From the NCBI GenBank assembly GCA_964352475.1, contig CAYGSL010000019.1, forward strand, positions 1 to 64,000: DNA of 64,000 nt, read 5' to 3'. The position numbers and the translations under genes were made by a program. The number at the start of each line of letters is the position of its first letter. Position 1 is the stretch's first letter. Positions 17,105 through 23,585 of the stretch are shown piece after piece. This stretch comes from JAUIET01 sp964352475 (GTDB lineage: Bacteria; Pseudomonadota; Gammaproteobacteria; Pseudomonadales; JAUIET01). The notes beneath the pieces were generated by a model. The model had not been told where the DNA came from. It did no database searches and saw only the letters and a program-made list of their open reading frames with translations.

Positions 17105-17839
17105 ATGCGAAGCAAAGCCATTCTAACTTTGTGCTCTCTGACCCTGATTGCAAGCGTTGCAAACGCGCAATCTCGCGGTACCTATCTATCTGGAGAAGTC
17201 GCACAAACCAGTTCAGACGGTGAAGTTCAAGTTGCCGGAGCGCAGGCAAATGCAACGGCGGCCATAGAACCCGGTACCGAGTTTGACTCGGATGTGAGTT
17301 GGGGTCTTGCAATCGGTTACCGTCTTGAGAACGGTTTAGCTCTTGAGCTCGAGTACACAACGATGAGCTTCACAACCGATGATGCGCCACAAAGCATAGC
17401 GGTGCGACCGGAATGGGAACCCTTTCTTGAAGGTGCGACCACTGAGGATTTTATCTATACAGGCGAAGCTGAAATTCACAATGTCGCGCTTAACCTTGCC
17501 TACCACTATCAAACCAGCAGCCGTTGGACACCTTTCGTAAGGGTTGGCTACGGCTACGCAGAGGTTGACGTCACCACTAATTATTCCGAGCAGCCACGCT
17601 TTGAGATTTTTGCGCTGCCTAGTGAAGTCTATGAGCCAAGCAATTCCAGTGGTTCAACGTGGAACATTGGTTTGGGTGTTGCATGGCAGCTCAATGAAGC
17701 CATAGAATTTGAGCTGGAATACGTTCAGTCTGATTATGATACCGACGGTAGTACCGGTAGGGTTGAATCAGGCAACTTTATTGAATATAGAGATTTCAGT
17801 AACGGGCGTATTGCTCTGGGCCTGAGGTTCTGGATGTAA
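17105..17839 (+). CDS. Outer-membrane beta-barrel protein (OmpA/opacity-like porin fold)
   Basis: 244-aa protein with a clean signal peptide (MRSKAILTLCSLTLIASVANA, cleaved before QSRG) and the alternating-hydrophobicity pattern of an eight-strand barrel: WGLAIGYRLENGLALELEYTT, VALNLAYHYQTSSRWTPFVRVGYGYAEV, WNIGLGVAWQLNEAIEFELEYV, and a C-terminal strand IALGLRFWM that ends close to the aromatic BAM signal. There is no C-terminal peptidoglycan-binding domain. GAGGAAT seven bases before the ATG is a good ribosome site. Role unknown; such proteins are often structural or stress-related. Confidence 0.85.
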   Translation: MRSKAILTLCSLTLIASVANAQSRGTYLSGEVAQTSSDGEVQVAGAQANATAAIEPGTEFDSDVSWGLAIGYRLENGLALELEYTTMSFTTDDAPQSIAVRPEWEPFLEGATTEDFIYTGEAEIHNVALNLAYHYQTSSRWTPFVRVGYGYAEVDVTTNYSEQPRFEIFALPSEVYEPSNSSGSTWNIGLGVAWQLNEAIEFELEYVQSDYDTDGSTGRVESGNFIEYRDFSNGRIALGLRFWM

Positions 17840-17848
17840 CAAACCCGC

Positions 17849-17876
17849 TTCCATGCTGTAACATAACGGCATGGAA
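17849..17876 (+). promoter_or_regulatory. Inverted repeat that includes the start codon of the MscS/YbdG-like gene
   Basis: TTCCATGC (17849-17856) and GCATGGAA (17869-17876) are perfect 8-base inverted repeats with a 12-base loop. The ATG start at 17871 lies in the second arm, so the mRNA would bury its own start codon; there is no visible Shine-Dalgarno in the loop (TGTAACATAACG). It could equally act as a terminator stem for the porin-like gene just upstream, although no T-run follows. Confidence 0.4.
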
Positions 17877-19154
17877 AAGTTACTCGATACCCTTTTGGGC
17901 TACCTGCCGGTAGCCTTTCAACAAAACCAAATACTCCGCCCTGTAATCGGCTTACTGCTTATTGTCGCAATTGCCATCACCGTGCATTTTTTGGCTAGGC
18001 TGGTGATCTTGCGCGGTGTAGAGGCCTTGCTGACGGCGCGACATAATCAGCGCGACGATCTGCTGGTTAGCCGCCATGTGTTTCGCCGTTTGATACACAT
18101 TATCCCGGCAGTGGCTATATACGGTTTGGCAAATCCTCTGTTGCCAGATCATGAGGTGCTGGCAAACGCTATTCGCACCGCGGCCATGTTGTACATGGTG
18201 GTAATGATTGTGCTGTTCGTTGATGCCTTGCTGAACGTGTTGCTTGAAATTTATCGCACATTTGAAATCTCAAAGCACTTCCCCATCAAGAGCTTTATCC
18301 AGGCATTCAAGCTGATTGCCTATTTCATTGCTATCGTTACGCTTATCTCGCTGCTGTTGGGTAAATCACCACTGCAGTTGATAGCTGGTTTGGGCGCAAT
18401 GACAGCGGTTTTAATGCTGGTTTTCAAAGACCCTATTCTGGGCTTTGTCGCGGGTTTACAGCTTAGTTCCAATCGCATGGTCGCTATTGGTGACTGGATC
18501 GAAATTCCACAGCACGGTGTTGACGGCGATGTTTTGGAAATTGCCTTGACCACTGTAAAAGTCAAAAACTTTGACAATACGATAACCACAGTGCCAACGC
18601 AGGCGCTGATCAATGATTCCTTCAAGAACTGGGCTGGAATGCAGCGTTCTGGCGGTCGAAGAATCAAACGCGCTGTACATATTGATATGAACAGCATTAA
18701 ATTCTGCGACGATGAGACGCTGCAGAGATTCTCTCGAATTCAGTACATCAGCCAGTATATTGCCGATAAAAAACAGGAATTGACGGAATTCAACGCGGCC
18801 AAAAACATTGACGCTGAGGTGCAGGCGAATGGCCGACGCCTGACAAACATTGGCACCTTCAGGGCTTATGTACAGGCGTATCTTAAAGACCATCCAAAAA
18901 TAAGTAAGGATTTGACGTTTCTTGTGCGACAGCTTCCCCCCGGAGAGACGGGCGTGCCGATAGAGATCTACGTTTTCTGCAACGATACCCGTTGGGTTGA
19001 ATATGAGAGCATTCAGGGCGACATATTTGACCACGTGCTCGCGGTTGTGCCTTCTTTTGACCTGCGCTTGTTCCAAAACCCCACTGGCCTGGATTATCGG
19101 AGTGCTTTTTTACAATCTGGTGATGGGCTTTACGCGAGCGAAAATAGGCGATAA
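17871..19154 (+). CDS. MscS-superfamily channel, YbdG/MscM-like
   Basis: 427-aa inner-membrane protein close in length and layout to E. coli YbdG (415 aa). Five hydrophobic segments occupy the first 190 residues, e.g. PVIGLLLIVAIAITVHFLARL and AAMLYMVVMIVLFVDALLNVL; the pore helix region is LIAGLGAMTAVLMLVFKDPILGFVAGLQL, and the beta domain begins MVAIGDWIEIPQHGVDGDV with VKNFDNTITTVPTQALI. A large cytoplasmic C-terminal part contains DLRLFQNPTGLDYR. YbdG responds weakly to osmotic shock. The start codon lies in a hairpin (17849-17876) and has no obvious ribosome site, suggesting structural control of translation. Confidence 0.9.
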   Translation: MEKLLDTLLGYLPVAFQQNQILRPVIGLLLIVAIAITVHFLARLVILRGVEALLTARHNQRDDLLVSRHVFRRLIHIIPAVAIYGLANPLLPDHEVLANAIRTAAMLYMVVMIVLFVDALLNVLLEIYRTFEISKHFPIKSFIQAFKLIAYFIAIVTLISLLLGKSPLQLIAGLGAMTAVLMLVFKDPILGFVAGLQLSSNRMVAIGDWIEIPQHGVDGDVLEIALTTVKVKNFDNTITTVPTQALINDSFKNWAGMQRSGGRRIKRAVHIDMNSIKFCDDETLQRFSRIQYISQYIADKKQELTEFNAAKNIDAEVQANGRRLTNIGTFRAYVQAYLKDHPKISKDLTFLVRQLPPGETGVPIEIYVFCNDTRWVEYESIQGDIFDHVLAVVPSFDLRLFQNPTGLDYRSAFLQSGDGLYASENRR

Positions 19155-19196
19155 TCTGAAGCTTCTTTGGAAGTTGCCTAACAGGAGTTTATTAAT

Positions 19197-19985
19197 ATGT
19201 TGATCCGTTCTTTACTGTCGTTGCTGTTTACCAGCCTTCTGCTGCTCGCACCTGTCACTTCAGCGGTTGATCTGGATATTCTGTCCTCAACGCCGCCAGG
19301 CAGTTGGTCTTTGCGCGAGGAAACCACCACAGACCATAAAGGACGGCAAACAGTCACTGTGACCAAAACATCCATGCTGGAAAAAGAGCAGCGCAACGAC
19401 CAGGCCTACTTCTGGATGGAAATGGCGGTTGACAGCTATAAGCTCAAAAAAGGCAAGCGTAAGAAGACCGGGGACCGCATGATCATAAAGTCGCTGGTGG
19501 CAGAAAGTATGCTTGCCGGAGATCCGGCCAATGCGATGCAAAATTTGCGTGGCTTCGGCGAGGAAGTGATTATCAAGAGTGGTAAAAACAAGCCCATGCG
19601 CATGCAAGGTGCTGGCGGTTTTGCCCAGGGCATGTTGCAAGGCATGGGCGCGGAAATTAAATATGATTTCCAGGAGCAGGGCAGCCAAACGGTCTCAGTA
19701 CCTGCGGGTGAATTTGATACCCTGGTGTTACGAGGTACTGGTTCTACCGAAATGAAAGTGATGTTTAAAAAGATTACGGTCAGTAGTACAAGTACTTCGT
19801 ACTACTCGAAAAAGATACCTTTCGGAATTGCCAAGGTTGATGGGGAAAGTACAACCAACGGTAAAACCTCAACGCATAACGCGGTGTTGTTGGAGTACGG
19901 TACCTCGGGTGCAGTAAGCGAAATAACAGAGCCTGTTGAAGATATGCCGGCGATGCCGAATATGAAAGACTTGTTTGGCGGCTAG
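19197..19985 (+). CDS. Secreted hypothetical protein, DUF3108-like beta-rich
   Basis: 262 aa with a signal peptide (MLIRSLLSLLFTSLLLLAPVTSA) and a strong ribosome site (AGGAG) before the ATG. The mature part is beta-rich; the blocks VSVPAGEFDTLVLRGTGSTEMKV and TSYYSKKIPFGIAKVDGES resemble periplasmic DUF3108-type proteins, in which a conversion factor is read out as a secreted lipocalin-like fold. A low-complexity Met/Gly-rich loop (QGMLQGMGAE) lies mid-protein and the C-terminus is acidic, proline- and methionine-rich. It ends in a CTAG that also contains the stop codon of the convergent selO. Function unknown. Confidence 0.7.
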   Translation: MLIRSLLSLLFTSLLLLAPVTSAVDLDILSSTPPGSWSLREETTTDHKGRQTVTVTKTSMLEKEQRNDQAYFWMEMAVDSYKLKKGKRKKTGDRMIIKSLVAESMLAGDPANAMQNLRGFGEEVIIKSGKNKPMRMQGAGGFAQGMLQGMGAEIKYDFQEQGSQTVSVPAGEFDTLVLRGTGSTEMKVMFKKITVSSTSTSYYSKKIPFGIAKVDGESTTNGKTSTHNAVLLEYGTSGAVSEITEPVEDMPAMPNMKDLFGG

Positions 19986-21475
19986 GTGCCACAAAATGTT
20001 CTGTGCACCACTTCAGTCGTTGATGGTGGGCTTAACAAGCGGTCAGGGATGTCGTTGCGACAGTAGTCAAACGGCGTCTCAAGCGCCGTTGCCAACTCGT
20101 TAAACAACACAAGGTCTTGTTGTTTGCTGGCCTCAGTGATGGCTATCTCGATCAGGTGATTACGGGCAATGATGGCCGGGTTGCTGCAGCGCATTTTTTC
20201 AACACGATCGCTAGTAGCGCTTTCCTGATCGAATCTGGCCCGCCAGCGCTGAATCCATGGGGCCATTGCCTCTGGAAAATCAAAGACGTGAGCAACGCTG
20301 CTGTTGGTGTAAATAGTGGGTTCGGCAAGCTCATACAGGCGCCTGAAACTTAAGGTGAAATCCAGTTTGTTCGTGCCAAGCAGTTCAAACCAATCCTTTA
20401 GCAATACGTCATCACCTTCGTGCAGCTCTGACAAACCAAACTTTGGATTCGCAAGCCTGCGATATTCATTAGTATACAAGGCCGGAAATTTATCCAGAAC
20501 CGATTGAGTTGCCTCAACGGCCGCCTCATCATCATCGAACTGCAGGCGTATCAGGTTGAGCAGGCATTGCGCCAGTTGCATCAGGTTCCAGTGCGCGATG
20601 CCTGGTTGGTTCTGATACGCGTATCGACCACCAGTATCGATAGAGCTAAATACTTTGTCGGCCTGATACTCATCAAGAAACGCGCAAGGACCATAATCAA
20701 TTGTTTCGCCGCTTAACAGCATATTGTCGGTGTTCATCACACCGTGAATGAAACCTAGTAATTGCCACTTTGCAACCAGAGTAACCTGCGCATCAATAAC
20801 TGCTTGCAATAAAGCCAGCGCTGGGTTGTCGCTAGCACCTGCCTCGGGATAATGTCGATCGATCACGTGCTTTGTTAATTGCTCAAGCGAATCGATATCT
20901 TTACGTGCCGCAAAATACTGAAAGGTGCCAATGCGAATGTGGCTGCGTGCCACTCGGCACAAAATGGCACCAGGCAGTACCTCTTCGCGAAAAACCTGTT
21001 CGCCGCTGAACACGGCAGCAAGGCTGCGACTGGTAGGCACCTCAAGCGCATGCATTGCTTCACTGACAATATACTCTCGCAGAACAGGGCCTAGCGGGGA
21101 GCGACCATCGCCACCGCGTGACCAGGGCGTGCGACCCGCGCCTTTCAGCTGAATGTCATAGCGCTGACTGTCGCTGGCCATCACTTCACCCAGTAACACG
21201 GCGCGGCCGTCACCAAGCTGCGGATTCCAGCCGCCAAATTGATGCCCCGCATAGGCAGCAGACAAAGGTTGGGCACCTTCGGGCACGCTATTACCCGCGA
21301 GTACCTGAACGCCTTGTGCGGAGCTGAGCCATTCTTCGTCTATGCCCAACAACTCGGCTAGCCCCTTGTTGACTCGAATAAGCTCCGGGTTTGCTACCGA
21401 TGTGGGCTCTTGCAGTGCGTAAAAGGCCTGGGGTAATCTGGCGTAGCTATTGTCGAAATTAATTGACGGGCTCAA
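19982..21475 (-). CDS. selO: SelO/YdiU protein adenylyltransferase (pseudokinase fold)
   Basis: 497-aa SelO family enzyme. SelO proteins transfer AMP to Ser/Thr/Tyr of target proteins using a kinase fold with flipped ATP. Diagnostic blocks are FDNSYARLPQAFY at the N-terminus, SAAYAGHQFGGWNPQLGDGRA, LKGAGRTPWSRGGDGRSPLGP, GVMNTDNMLLSGETIDYGPCAFLDEY (catalytic/metal loop) and a cysteine four residues from the end (FCGT), where eukaryotic SelO has selenocysteine. The gene overlaps yqhA by ATGA, so the two are one operon, and its stop interlocks with that of the convergent secreted protein. Confidence 0.95.
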   Translation of the reverse strand: MSPSINFDNSYARLPQAFYALQEPTSVANPELIRVNKGLAELLGIDEEWLSSAQGVQVLAGNSVPEGAQPLSAAYAGHQFGGWNPQLGDGRAVLLGEVMASDSQRYDIQLKGAGRTPWSRGGDGRSPLGPVLREYIVSEAMHALEVPTSRSLAAVFSGEQVFREEVLPGAILCRVARSHIRIGTFQYFAARKDIDSLEQLTKHVIDRHYPEAGASDNPALALLQAVIDAQVTLVAKWQLLGFIHGVMNTDNMLLSGETIDYGPCAFLDEYQADKVFSSIDTGGRYAYQNQPGIAHWNLMQLAQCLLNLIRLQFDDDEAAVEATQSVLDKFPALYTNEYRRLANPKFGLSELHEGDDVLLKDWFELLGTNKLDFTLSFRRLYELAEPTIYTNSSVAHVFDFPEAMAPWIQRWRARFDQESATSDRVEKMRCSNPAIIARNHLIEIAITEASKQQDLVLFNELATALETPFDYCRNDIPDRLLSPPSTTEVVHRTFCGT

Positions 21476-21978
21476 GAGCTCTTCTTCGTGATGTGATCAA
21501 GCAGACCCATGGCAAATGCAGAAGCGACAAATGTCAGGTGCAGCATTATGTACCAGAATATCTTGTTGTCTTCCGTATTTGCCGTATTCATAAAAATTTG
21601 CAGCAAGTGAATGCTGGAAATGGCCACAATGCTGGCGGCGATTTTTGCTTTCAATGATGACGAATCCATTTTGCCTAGCCAACTGAGCTTCTCCTCGTCT
21701 TCACCAACATCCAGCTGCGAGACAAAATTCTCATAGCCACTCATCATCACCATCACGATCAAGCCGCCAACCATGGCCATGTCGATCATAGACAGCACTT
21801 TCAACACCATTTCAGCTTCTGACAGTGCAAAAATGTGCACCAGCAGGTGGTAACACTCTTCGAAAAATTTCAAAAGCAGTGCCAGTAAGGCAATAGACAA
21901 GCCCAGATAAATAGGCGCTAAAATCCAGCGTGCCCGATACATTGTTTTTTCTATACCGGTTTCAATCGATGAACTCAT
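21472..21978 (-). CDS. yqhA: YqhA/UPF0114 inner-membrane protein
   Basis: 168-aa membrane protein of the TIGR00645/UPF0114 family. Four hydrophobic segments are evident: WILAPIYLGLSIALLALLL, MIDMAMVGGLIVMVMMSGYENF, AKIAASIVAISSIHLLQIFM and ILVHIMLHLTFV-like segment near the C-terminus. The short SGYENFV and WLGKMDSSSLK stretch is a strong family marker. Function unknown; the stop overlaps the start of selO (ATGA), so it is co-expressed with that redox/AMPylation enzyme. Divergent from the cytochrome c gene across a 141-bp region that holds palindromic and repeated sites. Confidence 0.9.
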   Translation of the reverse strand: MSSSIETGIEKTMYRARWILAPIYLGLSIALLALLLKFFEECYHLLVHIFALSEAEMVLKVLSMIDMAMVGGLIVMVMMSGYENFVSQLDVGEDEEKLSWLGKMDSSSLKAKIAASIVAISSIHLLQIFMNTANTEDNKIFWYIMLHLTFVASAFAMGLLDHITKKSS

Positions 21979-22005
21979 GGGTGTTCCTTAGTGGGTGTTT
22001 TATTT

Positions 22006-22047
22006 TCGACTATTTGTGATCAGTTCACAATTGTTGATCGACTATTT
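22006..22047. promoter_or_regulatory. Palindrome flanked by direct repeats in the yqhA / cytochrome c divergent promoter region
   Basis: TTGTGA-TCAGT-TCACAA (22014-22030) is a perfect 6-bp inverted repeat with a 5-bp spacer. It is bracketed by two copies of TCGACTATTT, at 22006-22015 and 22038-22047, exactly 32 bp (about three helical turns) apart. The arrangement suggests a regulator dimer plus co-bound sites serving both divergent genes. It resembles a CRP/FNR half-site pair but its spacing is one base too short for CRP. Confidence 0.4.
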
Positions 22048-22077
22048 AGTTTAAGCGCCCGTTAGCGTTCAAGGAGC

Positions 22078-22086
22078 TGATATAAT
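22078..22086 (+). promoter_or_regulatory. Extended -10 promoter of the cytochrome c gene
   Basis: TGATATAAT is a perfect extended -10 (TGnTATAAT), 34 bp before the ATG at 22120; no good -35 is seen at the matching distance, as is usual for extended -10 promoters. An AAGGAGAG ribosome site lies between it and the start. Confidence 0.55.
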
Positions 22087-22119
22087 TGAACCTTAGTTGT
22101 TTGCCCAAGGAGAGACGCA

Positions 22120-22437
22120 ATGAAGTATTTTGGATCCGTAGTAGCGGCTGTTTTACTGACTATTACGCTTTCAGCATCCGCCGCTGATCCGGCGGCCGGT
22201 AAAGCCAAGGCAGGAACGTGTTTCACATGCCATGGCGCTGATGGAATTGGTATTGTTGATATGTACCCAAACCTGGCCGGCCAAAAAGAAGCGTATCTGG
22301 TTTCTTCAATAAAAGCTTACAAAGACGGTTCTCGCAGCGGTGGAATGGCCGCATTGATGACGCCTATGGTCAGTGGCCTGTCTGATGCCGATATTGCTGA
22401 CATCGCTGCATTCTATGCGAGTCTGAGCGCGAAATAG
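22120..22437 (+). CDS. Periplasmic c-type cytochrome (class I, c553/c4-like)
   Basis: 105-aa monoheme cytochrome. A signal peptide (MKYFGSVVAAVLLTITLSASA) exports it to the periplasm; the heme site CFTCHGADGIG follows, and the axial methionine is probably in AALMTPMVSGL, ahead of the C-terminal helix DADIADIAAFYASL. This is the small electron-carrier type often serving terminal oxidases or dehydrogenases. Expressed alone from an extended -10 promoter, divergent from yqhA. Confidence 0.93.
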   Translation: MKYFGSVVAAVLLTITLSASAADPAAGKAKAGTCFTCHGADGIGIVDMYPNLAGQKEAYLVSSIKAYKDGSRSGGMAALMTPMVSGLSDADIADIAAFYASLSAK

Positions 22438-22460
22438 CCGGCCTGGCGTTTCCACGCTTG

Positions 22461-23585
22461 CTAGTAGGCGCGCGTTCGATTGACCGGGTTGATTAGTTTT
22501 TCACCGGCAATGTAACGTTTCAGGTTTTCCCGGGCAATCAGCCTGGTCAGATTCATAGCCTGACGTGAGCTGGCGGCGATGTGAGGGGTGATCAGCACAT
22601 TAGGCATAGACCACAGCGGGCTTGATGGAGGCAGGGGCTCCGGCTCTGTAACATCCAGACCAGCTGCGCCAATGCGGCCATCTTGCAAGGCTTTTATAAG
22701 CGCATCGGTGTCTACAGAACCACCACGACCAACATTTATGAGCATTGAGTGCTTAGGCATGGCATTCAGAAAATCTTCATTGATTAGGTGTCTTGTTTTC
22801 TCTGTTAAAGGCAGGGCGTTCACGACCACATCGGCCTTCGCGGCCAATTCCATGGCTTCAGCACTCAACCCTACGTAGCTAACATAGTCAGGACCTTCGC
22901 GACTGCTGTTGCGTGTGGCAATCACGTTCATACCCAGACCATGTGCCCGTTTCGCAGTTTCCAGACCAATACTGCCAAGCCCCAGAACCAACATGGTTTG
23001 GCCTTTTACGGTCTGAAAATTCTGCCGCATAGCTGCGTTTCTATCCCACTTGCCATCGGCCATGGCATCTCTAAACAGATGCAATTGCCGACCAAGGCTT
23101 AGCATCATTGCAATTGCGTGCTCGGCGATAACCTCGGCCGCGGCCCCCCGGCTATTAGTCAGCAGAATCTCAGGTGCGTCCTGCATTTGTTGGTGCGCCA
23201 AACAGCCCTCTACCCCAGCGCTGTAGCTGTGTACCCACAAAGTATCGTTAATGGCAGAGAGAATTTGAGGTGCTGCGCACATGGTAAAAATCGCGTCGAA
23301 TTGACCATTGAGTTTTTCCGTAGGAACAGCACCTGGAATACTGACCACTTCAATGCCTTCGAGAAAATCTTCCTCACCGGTGATCAGGCCAGCGCCGCCA
23401 AAAGCCACTAATATGCGGCTCGGTCTTTGCCAACCTTCCACCTCACGTACCGGTTTATCACTCAGGGAAAAATTCCGCAGAAGTTCCGGAAGCGACGTTT
23501 CACTGGATTCTGATTCAGCAATTGACAGTGGCTGTGCGCAGGCGGTACACAGAAGAATTGACAAAAGTAGGGCATGTTTAGTCAT
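22461..23585 (-). CDS. D-2-hydroxyacid dehydrogenase with N-terminal export signal
   Basis: 374 aa from the ATG that overlaps the previous gene's stop by 8 bp (ATGACTAA). The core is a D-isomer NAD-dependent dehydrogenase: VLGLGSIGLETAKRAHGLGM (dinucleotide site), NVGRGG (substrate Arg), DVTEPEP (Glu) and ITPHIAA (His) form the full catalytic set. Unusually the protein begins MTKHALLLSILLCTACAQP, which looks like a signal peptide with either a lipoprotein-type Cys or an A-C-A/Q cleavage site. NAD(P)-linked enzymes are normally cytosolic, so either the signal is real, or the segment is a membrane anchor. Likely reduces a 2-oxoacid; substrate unknown. Confidence 0.88.
   Translation of the reverse strand: MTKHALLLSILLCTACAQPLSIAESESSETSLPELLRNFSLSDKPVREVEGWQRPSRILVAFGGAGLITGEEDFLEGIEVVSIPGAVPTEKLNGQFDAIFTMCAAPQILSAINDTLWVHSYSAGVEGCLAHQQMQDAPEILLTNSRGAAAEVIAEHAIAMMLSLGRQLHLFRDAMADGKWDRNAAMRQNFQTVKGQTMLVLGLGSIGLETAKRAHGLGMNVIATRNSSREGPDYVSYVGLSAEAMELAAKADVVVNALPLTEKTRHLINEDFLNAMPKHSMLINVGRGGSVDTDALIKALQDGRIGAAGLDVTEPEPLPPSSPLWSMPNVLITPHIAASSRQAMNLTRLIARENLKRYIAGEKLINPVNRTRAY

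Noticed and set aside
22014..22030. CRP/FNR site
   Set aside because: The arms resemble TGTGA/TCACA but the spacer is 5 instead of 6, and the FNR TTGAT-N4-ATCAA form does not fit, so no regulator name is given.
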